Part shown: positions 1 through 9,157 of the stretch, in pieces | Layout of the letters: each line of letters opens with the position of its first letter | How positions within the stretch are numbered: the first letter of the stretch is position 1 | Source: Melioribacter sp. | GTDB lineage: Bacteria > Bacteroidota > Ignavibacteria > Ignavibacteriales > Melioribacteraceae | Length of the DNA: 64,000 nt | NCBI GenBank assembly: GCA_020723965.1 | Contig: DYHW01000005.1 | Coordinates: 62,001 to 126,000, forward strand | Direction of reading: 5' to 3' | The notes under the pieces: generated by a model | The model's input: the letters and a program-made list of their open reading frames with translations, nothing else | Databases searched by the model: none | Told to the model about the DNA's origin: nothing | Position numbers and translations under genes: made by a program

Positions 1-898
1 TTAAAAAGAAATCTTCGAGAGAGCGCACCGGAACTATTGAATTTACCATAATTCCCTTCTCAATTAAATATTTATTTAACCCGGCAATTTCATCTTTCGT
101 CATTTCTAAATTGATTTGGTTCTTTGCATGTGATTTGTAAAAAATTTTCCAATTAGTCCCGTTAATTATTTGTATTGCTTTATCGATTTGATCGACTTCG
201 AATGTAACGCTCATTATATCCGTATTCAGAAGACCTTCAACAGTTCCTTCAACTTGCGCTGCTCCTCTATTGATAATGATCATTCGTGTAGCGATCAATT
301 CAACTTCGCGCAGAATGTGAGAAGAGAGAAAAACAGTTTTATTTTCTTCTTTGCTCAGATAAAGAATCAAGTCGCGAATCTCTTTCATTCCTTGCGGGTC
401 AAGTCCTGTAGTCGGTTCATCAAGTATAATCAATTCCGGATCGTGAAGAAGAGCTTGAGCAATACCAAGCCGCTGTTTCATACCGTGCGAAAAAGTTTTC
501 ACTTTGCTTTTGTACCGCTTCTCAAGTCCAACTAACTCCAGCATCTTCATAATTTTATTTCTTGAAACTTCTATGCCTGAAAGTCTGCTAAGAATTTCCA
601 AGTTTTTATAAGCGGATAGATATTTATAAAAATCGGGTGTTTCAACAATAGCGCCAATTTTTTGTAAAATTTCATTCCGATTTTTTTCTAAGGGAAGTCC
701 AAATATTTTAATTGAACCGGAATTTGGTTTGATCAAAGAAAGAAGCATTCTTATTGTAGTGCTTTTACCTGCGCCGTTAGGGCCTAGAAACCCAAAAACA
801 TCTCCGCGTAAAACATTCAGATTAAGATTATCAACGGCAGTAATGTTTTTGAATTTTTTTGTGAGCCCGCGGACTTCAATAATCTGCTCGGAATTCAA
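1..898 (-). CDS. ABC transporter ATP-binding protein (C-terminal end outside window)
   Basis: ATPase subunit of an ABC-2 type exporter; it would hydrolyse ATP on the cytoplasmic face to drive a partner permease. About 299 residues are visible: Walker A GPNGAGKSTT near residue 40, and a Walker B/D-loop stretch ILDEPTTGLDPQG followed by an SSHIL switch-His motif. The tail reads SLEDFFL, as in many ABC-2 ATPases, and stays open at the edge, so the protein is cut there. I start it at a TTG (898-896) because GGAGG lies 4 nt upstream and no ATG precedes the conserved N-terminus. The permease is probably just left of the window. Substrate unknown. Confidence 0.9.
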   Translation of the reverse strand, partial: MNSEQIIEVRGLTKKFKNITAVDNLNLNVLRGDVFGFLGPNGAGKSTTIRMLLSLIKPNSGSIKIFGLPLEKNRNEILQKIGAIVETPDFYKYLSAYKNLEILSRLSGIEVSRNKIMKMLELVGLEKRYKSKVKTFSHGMKQRLGIAQALLHDPELIILDEPTTGLDPQGMKEIRDLILYLSKEENKTVFLSSHILREVELIATRMIIINRGAAQVEGTVEGLLNTDIMSVTFEVDQIDKAIQIINGTNWKIFYKSHAKNQINLEMTKDEIAGLNKYLIEKGIMVNSIVPVRSLEDFFL

Positions 899-976
899 TT
901 ATCCTCCGGATCTTTAATGAATGAGACGGTCAACCAAAAATTATGTTTTAATAATTTCGAACTTCGAAAAAAATTT

Positions 977-2776
977 TTACGCTTCAGAATTATTTTTCAT
1001 GCCGAACGAATATTCGATCGGGATAAATTTTGCGATCAAGAAAGAAGGAACTGTTGCAATTACAACCCAAACAAAGAAAAACCTATAACCGACTGCTTCC
1101 TGAATTATACCGCTGAACATACCTGGTATCATCATACCAAGAGCCATAAACCCTGTGGCGATCGCATAATGAGAAGCTTTAAATTCTCCGTTAGAAATGT
1201 AAATCATATACATCATATAAAACGTAAATCCGAAACCATAACCGAACTGCTCAAGCGCAACGCAGGCATAGATTATCCAGATAGACGATGGCTGTGCGAA
1301 CGATAAATAAACATAGAGCAGATTAGGAACATTTATCGCCAGCAACATAGGCCAAAGCCAAAATTTCAATCCTTTTTTTGAAACTGATAAACCACCAAGT
1401 ATTCCGCCAATGATCAACGCTATCATTCCAATTGTTCCGTAGATAAAACCGACATCTGTAGTCGTCAAACCGAGTCCTCCTACTTCCTTAGTATCAAGCA
1501 TAAAGGGGGGAGCCATTTTTACAAGCTGTGCTTCTCCCAAACGATATAACAATAAAAACGAAACTATGAGAATAATTTTTTCCTTTTTAAAAAATTTATA
1601 GAACGACTTGAAGAATGGATTAAAAACAGAAACATTTTTCTCCCGTTCAATTGTTTTATCTGCTACTGGGCGCGGCAGAACGAATTTATGATAAACAAAA
1701 AAGAAGAAGAAAAGAAAAGCAACTGCGGCAAAAGTAAAAGCCCATGCAAGAGGAACGCGGTCGGACCGCGCTTTAAATAATGCAGCGGTTCTATTCTTAA
1801 TAGTTGTATCGAGCTGAACTACAGCGTATGCGGATTTATTCCAATTATTGGAATTGAACAACAAAGTTTTTCCTTCAATTACTTTTATTCCCTCGTTCCC
1901 TTCGATAAAATCGAGATTAACTTTATATTCTTTTCCTTCGTCCGGTTTTTGAGATAATCGAAATTTTACTATGCCAATATTTCCAACTAGATCGGTTTGG
2001 TTCGAAGTATCTGATAATAAAGTCGTTTCCCCGGAAAATCCGTTCTTTAGGTTGAATTTGCGAACTGAATTAACATCTGAACTTACAACTTTGCGAAGTT
2101 TTGGTTTGGTGCTAATTTCAATATTAGAAGGATTTGCGATCAATCTCAAAGCGCCTTCAAGTGGTGTTGTGAATAACGAATCTGTTTCAATTGTATTTTC
2201 AAAAATTATATTTGGTTCTGCAGCAACTTTAAACTCTGTGGGATGAACGGTTAGAGCGCTCTCTAAATAACCGGCAAGAATGACGAGCAGTCCTTGTCCG
2301 GTAATCATTGCTATGCGATAAAAAGTGCTTCGGATTCCAACAAAAAAGGACTGCATCCCTTCCGATAAGCCAAGCATGTAAAAGCCATCGGCGGCTATAT
2401 CATGCGTTGCAGATGCAAATGCAATAAGCCAAAAAAATAGGAGAGTTAATTGAAAAAATTCGGGCATAGGAATAGTGAAAGCAGCGCTTGCCATTCCCGC
2501 GCCTATAAAAAACTGCATTGCTGTAATCCAAAAACGTTTGGTGCGGAGTATATCAACTAATGGGCTCCATAAAGGTTTAATTACCCAGGGCAGATAAAGC
2601 CAGCTTGTGTAGAGCGCAATTTCGGCATTTGATATTCCTAACCGTTTGTACATAATTACCGCAACAGTTATCACTATTATATATGGAAGTCCTTCAGCAA
2701 AGTAGAGAGTAGGTATCCAGCTCCATGCGTTTTTTTTAGTGTTTGTGCGTTGAGTTGAGGTTTGAGTATCGACCAT
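977..2776 (-). CDS. AmpG-like MFS permease with a large extracytoplasmic insert
   Basis: A 599-residue major-facilitator protein resembling the AmpG/PAT family, which imports anhydro-muropeptides during cell-wall recycling. The N-terminal half (20-175) carries family-like stretches such as FAEGLPY and WSPLVD. A second hydrophobic block spans about 345-590. Between them, residues about 178-340 form a hydrophilic insert. Part of the insert (272-323, with FNSNNWNKSAYAVV) looks like a Calx-beta/Ig-type strand pattern, which is not usual inside a permease. The neighbour only 9 bp upstream is a BadF-type sugar kinase, which fits amino-sugar uptake followed by phosphorylation. The substrate is inferred from family and context. 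Confidence 0.75.
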   Translation of the reverse strand: MVDTQTSTQRTNTKKNAWSWIPTLYFAEGLPYIIVITVAVIMYKRLGISNAEIALYTSWLYLPWVIKPLWSPLVDILRTKRFWITAMQFFIGAGMASAAFTIPMPEFFQLTLLFFWLIAFASATHDIAADGFYMLGLSEGMQSFFVGIRSTFYRIAMITGQGLLVILAGYLESALTVHPTEFKVAAEPNIIFENTIETDSLFTTPLEGALRLIANPSNIEISTKPKLRKVVSSDVNSVRKFNLKNGFSGETTLLSDTSNQTDLVGNIGIVKFRLSQKPDEGKEYKVNLDFIEGNEGIKVIEGKTLLFNSNNWNKSAYAVVQLDTTIKNRTAALFKARSDRVPLAWAFTFAAVAFLFFFFFVYHKFVLPRPVADKTIEREKNVSVFNPFFKSFYKFFKKEKIILIVSFLLLYRLGEAQLVKMAPPFMLDTKEVGGLGLTTTDVGFIYGTIGMIALIIGGILGGLSVSKKGLKFWLWPMLLAINVPNLLYVYLSFAQPSSIWIIYACVALEQFGYGFGFTFYMMYMIYISNGEFKASHYAIATGFMALGMMIPGMFSGIIQEAVGYRFFFVWVVIATVPSFLIAKFIPIEYSFGMKNNSEA

Positions 2777-2785
2777 CTTGAATAA

Positions 2786-3703
2786 CTACAGATTGGTTGC
2801 AAAAAATTTTTTAGCAAGTAATGCGGCGCCCATTTCAGGCGGATGTTTTGGCTTTATGATCTTTATATTGATAAATTTTTCGTTGATTTTTCTTTTTAGT
2901 TCTGATGAAAAATAATTTTTTGAAGTAAGCAGTCCGCCACTGAAACAGAGCGAGATTTTTTCTTCCTTAAGATATTTTTTTGCGGCTTTTAAATGTAAAA
3001 GCAGTTCATCGGTCTCATCATCAATAATTTTTCTGCCGGGCATGTCTCCTTTTGCCGCTGCATCAATAACTAACGTGGCGGCGGAAGCAATATCAAAATT
3101 ATTAGAATAGACTTTTGTGATCAGCTCGTCTTGGTTTGTAATTTCATACTGCGCTTGGAATATTTTTGTAAGTAATGTTTTTTTGCGCCTTCCGTCTAAC
3201 TGTTTACTAAATTCTGCCAATCCTCTTTGCCCAATAGAATAACCGCTACCTTCATCTCCAATTAGTTTTCCAAAGCCGCCAGTTCGAAAAATATTTCCGG
3301 CATTATCTATTCCATAAAATATCGATCCTGTTCCTGAAATTAAAATAGTTCCTTTTCTTCCATTAAAGGCGCCATAAAGTGCGGCTTCAGAATCTGGTAC
3401 AATTTCAAAATTTTTGAGAAGGATATTTTCTTTTGCAAGTTGAGCGGCAAATTTTTGTTTCAATTCGTCCCGATAGTTTTTCCGCCCGGCTCCAGCTAAC
3501 CCGATCACAGCAAAAGCGGTCTTTTTATTTTTTTTGTTTGTTTCTTTTATTAGGTCAACCAAAACCTTAACGGAGTTTTGAAATCCAACCGACAAAGGAT
3601 TAGAGGCGCCTGCTTCGGATTGAAAAAGAATATTTTCATCTTCTCCGATAAGAACACACTTGGTTTTTGTGCCGCCCCCGTCAATTCCAATAAAATGAGC
3701 CAT
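2786..3703 (-). CDS. BadF/BadG-family ATPase, probable N-acetylglucosamine (amino-sugar) kinase
   Basis: A 305-residue ASKHA-fold kinase. The phosphate-1 loop FIGIDGGGTKTKCVL is at residues 4-18, a SGTGSI phosphate-2 motif is near 122-127, and a GDEGSGYSIG signature follows near 147-156. These are characteristic of the BadF/BadG/BcrA/BcrD group, which includes eukaryotic-type GlcNAc kinase and bacterial MurK. It is first in a two-gene unit with the AmpG-like permease, so I infer that it phosphorylates an imported amino sugar such as GlcNAc or MurNAc. An activator ATPase of a radical enzyme is an alternative within the superfamily, but it lacks the cysteine cluster typical of those. Confidence 0.8.
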   Translation of the reverse strand: MAHFIGIDGGGTKTKCVLIGEDENILFQSEAGASNPLSVGFQNSVKVLVDLIKETNKKNKKTAFAVIGLAGAGRKNYRDELKQKFAAQLAKENILLKNFEIVPDSEAALYGAFNGRKGTILISGTGSIFYGIDNAGNIFRTGGFGKLIGDEGSGYSIGQRGLAEFSKQLDGRRKKTLLTKIFQAQYEITNQDELITKVYSNNFDIASAATLVIDAAAKGDMPGRKIIDDETDELLLHLKAAKKYLKEEKISLCFSGGLLTSKNYFSSELKRKINEKFINIKIIKPKHPPEMGAALLAKKFFATNL

Positions 3704-4041
3704 TACACTTTCATTATAACTGTTCGTCTAAAATATAAAAAATAAGAATAACATAAGAACCATCGGAAGTGTTGTTTAAAGTTAGAGTTCTGCTATAGAA
3801 AATCGGGTCAATAACCGATAGACTTATTTTGTTGAATCATAGAAGAATACTTGCTACATTTTATATGAAATAAATTCTACTCTTTATATTCTCTTTATTC
3901 TGCAAGCAGAAATTCCTTTCTTCTGATAAAAACTTTGAACAAAATCTGGAGGGTTAATGAATAAATCAAAAAAAAATCTTAATTCTTCTTACTTCAGTAA
4001 TTGTTCTTTTATCATAGCTGTAAAGAAAAAAGGAGGATTGT
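3704..4041. other. Divergent intergenic region with a decayed signal-peptide remnant
   Basis: This 338 bp gap lies between the divergent kinase and YbaK-like genes and must hold promoters for both, although none is clear to me. At 3957 an ATG with a good ribosome site (GGAGGG 3 nt upstream) starts a reading frame through nine adenines at 3968-3976. Removing one adenine would give MNKSKKILILLTSVIVLLS, a typical lipoprotein/Sec signal peptide, followed at once by stops. I read it as the stump of a lost secreted protein. Confidence 0.5.
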
Positions 4042-4515
4042 ATGCCGGCAAGAATATTGAAAGAATACTTAGACAGAAATAATATTAAGTACGCAACAAT
4101 TAAACATTCATTAGCATTTACGGCTCAGGAAATTGCGGCTTCAGCACACGTCAACGGGAATGAATTAGCAAAAACTGTTTTAGTAAAGATAGATGGAAAA
4201 ATGGCGATGTGCGTTCTGCCCGCTTCCTACAGGGTGAACTTTGATCAATTGAAGGAAATTGTTGGCGCAGAGAGCGTGCGTCTTGCAAATGAAATGGAGT
4301 TCAAAGACAAATTTCCCGATTGCGAAGTTGGCGCAATGCCTCCTTTCGGCAACCTATATGGAATGGATGTTTATGTTGCAGATGTTCTCTCAAAAGACGA
4401 AATGATTGCTTTTAATGCTTGTAATCATACAGAGTTGATTCAAATGTCTTACAAAGATTACGTTAATTTAGTAAAGCCGAAAATTCTGCAGTATGCGTAT
4501 CACTCTAAGTTGTGA
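4042..4515 (+). CDS. YbaK/ProX-type aminoacyl-tRNA deacylase domain protein
   Basis: A 157-residue single-domain protein of the YbaK/prolyl-tRNA-synthetase-associated fold, a family that hydrolyses mischarged tRNAs (for example Cys- or Ala-tRNAPro) in the cytoplasm. Family-like features are the early HSLAFTAQEIA helix near 23-33, ELAKTVLVKIDGK around 42-54 containing the conserved lysine region, and GAMPPFGNLYG near 104-114. The start is secure: AAAGGAGG lies about 5 nt upstream of the ATG. It stands alone on the plus strand and is followed by a hairpin at 4566-4591. The exact tRNA substrate cannot be told from sequence. Confidence 0.82.
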   Translation: MPARILKEYLDRNNIKYATIKHSLAFTAQEIAASAHVNGNELAKTVLVKIDGKMAMCVLPASYRVNFDQLKEIVGAESVRLANEMEFKDKFPDCEVGAMPPFGNLYGMDVYVADVLSKDEMIAFNACNHTELIQMSYKDYVNLVKPKILQYAYHSKL

Positions 4516-4565
4516 TTATTAGAAATCCGCTCCGGTTTAGATTTGTAAAGCAATAACAAGAACGC

Positions 4566-4602
4566 TCCGCCATGGTTTTTACTGTGGCGGAACTGTTTTA
4601 TT
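4566..4602 (+). terminator. Stem-loop terminator between convergent genes
   Basis: TCCGCCA (4566-4572) pairs exactly with TGGCGGA (4585-4591) across a 12 nt loop, followed by a T-rich stretch (tgttttatt). It lies between the convergent YbaK-like and kelch genes and could stop the plus-strand gene. On the minus strand the T tract is weaker. Confidence 0.55.
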
Positions 4603-6046
4603 ATCTAAGCAGCAACATCTTTTTCGTTATCGAATTTTTTTCGGTTACAAGATTATAAAAATAAACTCCGCTTGGCAAATTGCCTGCATCAAAATTAACT
4701 TCATATTTACCCGCTTCATAAACACCTTCGGCAAGGGTTGCTACTTCTCTGCCAAGAACATCAAACACTTTTAGTTTGATTTGGCTCTTCTGTGGAATTG
4801 AGAAACTGATCTTTGTTGTTGGGTTGAATGGGTTGGGATAATTTTGGAATAAAATATAGCCATCAGGAATTAATTTCGACTCCTCAACTGATGTTAAAAT
4901 ATCGAAAAGTTGACAAGATTTTGAAGTCCATGCATATGGCATTCCGCCCCATACACTAAAATCATATTCAACACCGCCCGCAATAATTATTCTGTCATCT
5001 TTTAGTTTCACTGTATTTCTTCTACTGAATATTTTTTTCAGCGGGAATATTCCATATTGCAGAGGTCTCAAATTAATAGGATCATATGTTTCCCATGTAT
5101 CTTCCACACTTTGCTGCATTATAGCGCCACCTATAATTAAGAGTTGATTTGTTTTTGCCAAATAATATATTTGGTGACCAATTCTCCGGTCTATCATATT
5201 CTCCACGTAAAACCATTTCTTTCCTATATTATTTTCAAAAACCTCACAACTTTTTTTCCAAGGTATTATGTTAACACCTGTGGAATCTCCACCTGAAATA
5301 AAAACATTTCCATTAGGTAAAAGAATTGAAGCGGCATTTGAACGTGGTTCGTTCAGGGAAGTGGTAATAGACCATGTATTATTAGTAGGATTATATATTT
5401 CACAAGAACGTAAAGCACCAACAGTTTTTGTAGATCCTCCGGCTATTATAACTTCTCCACTATTTAAAAGCGTAGCTGTGTGGTTGTACCTTCCAACATA
5501 CAGGGGGGCAGCAGGTAACCACTTTTCAGTAACAGGATCATAGATTTCGCATATTGATAGGTACTCCGCAGAATTTGCGACATTTGAAGTTCTAAAGCCG
5601 CCACTTACAAGTATTCTACCATCCTTTAATTCAGTTATACTTTGGCCATCAAATCTCATTGTAGGTATTGAGTCGGTCATTGTCCACGTTTCTGTAACCG
5701 GGTCAAATAATTCACAACTTCTTTCTGCATAACCTCCTATAGCAAGTATTTTGCCCGTTTTTAATAACACCAAATTGTGGAGAAATCGTTTTATGTTCAT
5801 TGGAGCGGTGTATCTCCATTTACTAGTAGTTAAATCATAGATTTCACTACTTGCTTTCCTGCTATTTACATAACCGCCTTCGCCACCGCTAACAAGAATA
5901 TTACCATTTGGTAAAACAACTATTGCATGCCCTACTCTTGCCTCAAGTAAAGAATCAATTGTAACCCAAGCTCCAGAACTTTGTGCAAATGTTATTGAAT
6001 AAAATGTAATTAGAAATATTATCCATAACCAAAGTTTATATCTCAT
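4601..6046 (-). CDS. Secreted kelch-repeat protein with type IX secretion sorting domain
   Basis: An exported beta-propeller protein of about 481 residues. A Sec signal peptide (MRYKLWLWIIFL...ITFAQ) is followed by about six kelch-type repeats (roughly 30-370) with recurring GG and CEIYDP/CELFDP motifs. The C-terminal about 80 residues carry NYPNPFNPTTKI, VFDVLGREVATL and LPSGVYFYNL, the hallmark of T9SS type A sorting domains that dock proteins to the cell surface. I prefer the ATG at 6046, with GAGG 7 nt upstream, over the ATG at 6061, which adds five residues. Function is unknown; the propeller probably binds a ligand or glycan. It has no operon partner. Confidence 0.88.
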   Translation of the reverse strand: MRYKLWLWIIFLITFYSITFAQSSGAWVTIDSLLEARVGHAIVVLPNGNILVSGGEGGYVNSRKASSEIYDLTTSKWRYTAPMNIKRFLHNLVLLKTGKILAIGGYAERSCELFDPVTETWTMTDSIPTMRFDGQSITELKDGRILVSGGFRTSNVANSAEYLSICEIYDPVTEKWLPAAPLYVGRYNHTATLLNSGEVIIAGGSTKTVGALRSCEIYNPTNNTWSITTSLNEPRSNAASILLPNGNVFISGGDSTGVNIIPWKKSCEVFENNIGKKWFYVENMIDRRIGHQIYYLAKTNQLLIIGGAIMQQSVEDTWETYDPINLRPLQYGIFPLKKIFSRRNTVKLKDDRIIIAGGVEYDFSVWGGMPYAWTSKSCQLFDILTSVEESKLIPDGYILFQNYPNPFNPTTKISFSIPQKSQIKLKVFDVLGREVATLAEGVYEAGKYEVNFDAGNLPSGVYFYNLVTEKNSITKKMLLLR

Positions 6047-6061
6047 TACCAACCTCATCAT

Positions 6062-6566
6062 AAAATTTTTTTTTGCTTCTCTTCCAAACCTCTAAAAAGC
6101 CGGAAGGTTTTTAATAAATTCACGAAAAAAAATTTAACTATGTCATAGTTTACCCCCTAGTTTGTTAAACTAATTTGCTATCTAATGGGTATTTATTCCT
6201 TCAGGAGAAGAAGTAGTATATAAATAGGTGTAACATTTTACGGTTCCCCAAAAACCTCAAAAGCAAACTAACAGATTTTCTATTAAAAACAACTGCAAAA
6301 TCTCTGGATGCTGGATGTTATCGGTGATCAGTTACCAGTGGTCGATGGGTTCACTTCGCTTCGCTCAGTGCACGGCAATAGCTGAGGGCAAAAAGCTAAT
6401 TGCCGACTGTTGACTGCTGCCCCGCTTCGACTAGCGTCCACTTCGTCAAGGCGAAGGCGAAACGGGAAGCGAGGCGAGCAGCCAAAAGCTAATAGCTAAC
6501 TGCACATCTTTTTCATTTTTATATTATTTTAGAAATCAAATTTCGCACTAAAATTAAGGCAGGGCT
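6062..6566. other. 505 bp intergenic region with nested hairpin and short repeats
   Basis: This divergent intergenic region has no gene. The left part (6062-6300) is AT-rich. From 6300 to 6500 it is GC-richer and patchy, with repeated words such as CAAAAAGCTAAT and AGCTAATAGCTAAC, and CTTCGCT repeats. A nested stem is visible: CCCGCTTCG (6421-6429) pairs with CGAAACGGG (6458-6466) with one mismatch, enclosing CTTCG (6441-6445) paired with CGAAG (6452-6456). This looks like a decayed interspersed intergenic repeat. Confidence 0.5.
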
Positions 6567-9053
6567 ATGACACTTCTTAAAGCCAAACGGCATATCGAAC
6601 TAAAACCGGAAGAATTAAAATGGATTTGCGACCCAAGCGTTTTTGAATTTGAAACGACAACAGATGTGAAACCGATTGAAGGAATTGTAGGACAAGAACG
6701 CGCGCTTAAAGCATTGCGCGTTGGAGTCGAATTAAAAAGTTTAGGATATAATATTTTTATCACCGGACTTTCCGGAACTGGTAAATTTACAACTATTAAA
6801 AAAATGCTCGAGTCTATCAGTCCCGATTGCAGCCACTTGAGCGACTACGCATACGTAAACAATTTTCAGGACGAGGACTGGCCCACGCTTTTACAGTTTC
6901 CGGCGGGACAGGCAAAAAAATTCAAACGAGATCTTTCGCGCGCAATAAAATTCCTACAAGAAAAAATTCCGCAAGTTCTTTCAATGGAGCCGTTCGCTAC
7001 AAAAAAGAAACAGATCATTTCTGATTACGGTAAACTGCAGCAGACTATGATAAATACTTTCGAAAACAAACTTCGTAAAGATAATTTTACGCTTGGTCAG
7101 ATTAAAATGGGCGAACTTGTTAGACCGGAAATTCTTGCCGTAATTAATGATCAACCGATATTTGTGCATCAGTTAGAAGAACTTGTGCAAAATGAAAAAT
7201 TAAGCAGAGAAAAAGCCGAAGAAATAACAAGCAAATATTCTTCATACCAAGAAGAACTGCTGAAGGTTTTTAAGGAAAGCTTAAAGTTAACGCAAGATTT
7301 TCACGATAAAATCATCAAGCTCGAAAGCGAATATGCAGACGATATAGTTTTGGTAACTATAGATGATCTGAAAAAGAAATACAAAATCCGCAAAGTGCGA
7401 AAATATTTAGATCAAGTTCATCAGAGCATTATTCAGAACATCGACGTGTTCAAAGGGCAGCGCCCTGCACGAGAAGAAGCTGAAGGGGGAATTGTGATAG
7501 ATTACTTAAAAGAATACGAAGTAAATATCATTCTTGATAACTCACAAACAAAACAATGTCCGATTATGGTTGAGTCTTCTCCAACATATAACAATCTTTT
7601 TGGCACGATCGAAAAATACAGCGACGGTAAAGGAGGATGGTACGCAGATTTCACCCGAATAAAAGCCGGCTCGCTGCTTCGGGCAAACGGCGGCTATCTT
7701 ATTATAAATGCGCTCGATGCTTTCATGGAACCTGGCGTGTGGAAAACTCTTAAGCGCGTTTTGCTCTTCGGTAAATTAGAAATTCAAGACTTTGCCAATC
7801 TTTTTCAATTCTCCCCGAGTATTATAAAACCCGAACCGATTGAAATTGACACAAAAATAATATTCATAGGAAACAATTATATCTATTCAATCCTTTCTGC
7901 ATATGAAGAGGACTTTAACAAAATATTTAAAGTGAAAGCCGATTTTGATTATGAGATGAAACGCACAGAACAGGCATTAACTGAATATGCAAAGCTTATT
8001 AAGAAACTGATTGAATCAGAAAAACTTTTAGAGTTCGATAAAACAGCAATTGCAAAAATAGCCGAGTATGGCGCGCGATACGCCGGAGAAAAGAATAAAC
8101 TTACAACGCGTTTTGCATACATTGCCGATCTTCTTCGCGAAGCTTGTTTTTGGGCAAAAGACAACGGCGATAAAATGGTTTCAGATTATCACGTAAACCA
8201 AGCATTCAACTCTGCTAAAGAAAGACACGGGCTTTATGAATCTAAACTCTCTGAGATGATTAACGAAGGCACTATTTTAATTGATACCGAAGGTATGAGA
8301 GTTGGCACTATTAACGGTCTGGCTGTTTATGAAAGCGGTCCGTTTGCTTTCGGAAAACCGACACGTATTACTGCAACAGTTTCGCTCGGCAGCGGAAATA
8401 TTATTAACGTTGAAAGAGAAGCCGGAATGAGCGGCAATACGCACAATAAAGGAGTGTTAATTATTTCCGGTTATTTCCGAGAAAATTTTGGAATGAAAAT
8501 ACCGCTTTCTTTTACGGCAAGTCTGGTTTTTGAACAAGGTTATGGCATGATTGACGGAGACAGTGCTTCGATTACAGAAATTTGCGCGCTTCTTTCTGCT
8601 CTTTCAAAAATCCCAATCAAACAATCGATTGCAATTACCGGCTCTGTAAACCAGAAAGGAGAAATTCAACCGATCGGAGGCGTTAATGAAAAGATAGAAG
8701 GATTTTTTGACGCTTGTAAAATGAAAGGATTAACCGGAACGCAGGGGGTAATAATTCCCGCGCAAAATGTAAAAGATCTAATGTTGAAAGACGAGGCGAT
8801 TGATGCAGCCAAGAAAAATCAATTTCATATTTACATTGCAAGCAAGGTTGAAGAAGCAATTGAAATACTTACAGGTATTAAAGCCGGGAAAAAATTGAAG
8901 AACGGGAAATATGAACCGAATACTGTTTTTGGAGAAGTTGAAAAAGAATTGATCTCAATGAGAAAGAGGATGCGTCCGCCAGCGGAAAAAAAGAATAACA
9001 CCAAATCAAAGAGAAAGAGAGAAGAAAAAAGACCAAAAGAAAAAAAGAAATAG
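6567..9053 (+). CDS. Lon-like ATP-dependent protease (AAA_32 / LonB-type)
   Basis: An 828-residue AAA protease of the LonB-like family that unfolds and degrades cytoplasmic proteins. The P-loop ITGLSGTGKFTT lies at about 65-76; note Phe74 where Ser/Thr normally follows the lysine. The AAA_32 core contains GGYLIINALDAFMEPG. The Lon protease domain carries the catalytic Ser666 in DGDSAS and Lys709 in GGVNEK; the 43-residue spacing equals that of E. coli Lon (S679/K722). The C-terminus is a Lys/Arg-rich tail (KRKREEKRPKEKKK), possibly for nucleic-acid or substrate binding. The gene is monocistronic. It differs from classical LonA, as no N-terminal LAN domain is present. Confidence 0.88.
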   Translation: MTLLKAKRHIELKPEELKWICDPSVFEFETTTDVKPIEGIVGQERALKALRVGVELKSLGYNIFITGLSGTGKFTTIKKMLESISPDCSHLSDYAYVNNFQDEDWPTLLQFPAGQAKKFKRDLSRAIKFLQEKIPQVLSMEPFATKKKQIISDYGKLQQTMINTFENKLRKDNFTLGQIKMGELVRPEILAVINDQPIFVHQLEELVQNEKLSREKAEEITSKYSSYQEELLKVFKESLKLTQDFHDKIIKLESEYADDIVLVTIDDLKKKYKIRKVRKYLDQVHQSIIQNIDVFKGQRPAREEAEGGIVIDYLKEYEVNIILDNSQTKQCPIMVESSPTYNNLFGTIEKYSDGKGGWYADFTRIKAGSLLRANGGYLIINALDAFMEPGVWKTLKRVLLFGKLEIQDFANLFQFSPSIIKPEPIEIDTKIIFIGNNYIYSILSAYEEDFNKIFKVKADFDYEMKRTEQALTEYAKLIKKLIESEKLLEFDKTAIAKIAEYGARYAGEKNKLTTRFAYIADLLREACFWAKDNGDKMVSDYHVNQAFNSAKERHGLYESKLSEMINEGTILIDTEGMRVGTINGLAVYESGPFAFGKPTRITATVSLGSGNIINVEREAGMSGNTHNKGVLIISGYFRENFGMKIPLSFTASLVFEQGYGMIDGDSASITEICALLSALSKIPIKQSIAITGSVNQKGEIQPIGGVNEKIEGFFDACKMKGLTGTQGVIIPAQNVKDLMLKDEAIDAAKKNQFHIYIASKVEEAIEILTGIKAGKKLKNGKYEPNTVFGEVEKELISMRKRMRPPAEKKNNTKSKRKREEKRPKEKKK

Positions 9054-9157
9054 CAACGGCAAAATTTACTTAAATGAGAATTCTTGTTTCATATACGGTG
9101 AATCTTTACAGGGAGTTAAAAAAAATTGAGGGGAATAAAACTTCTTTTTAACAAAAA

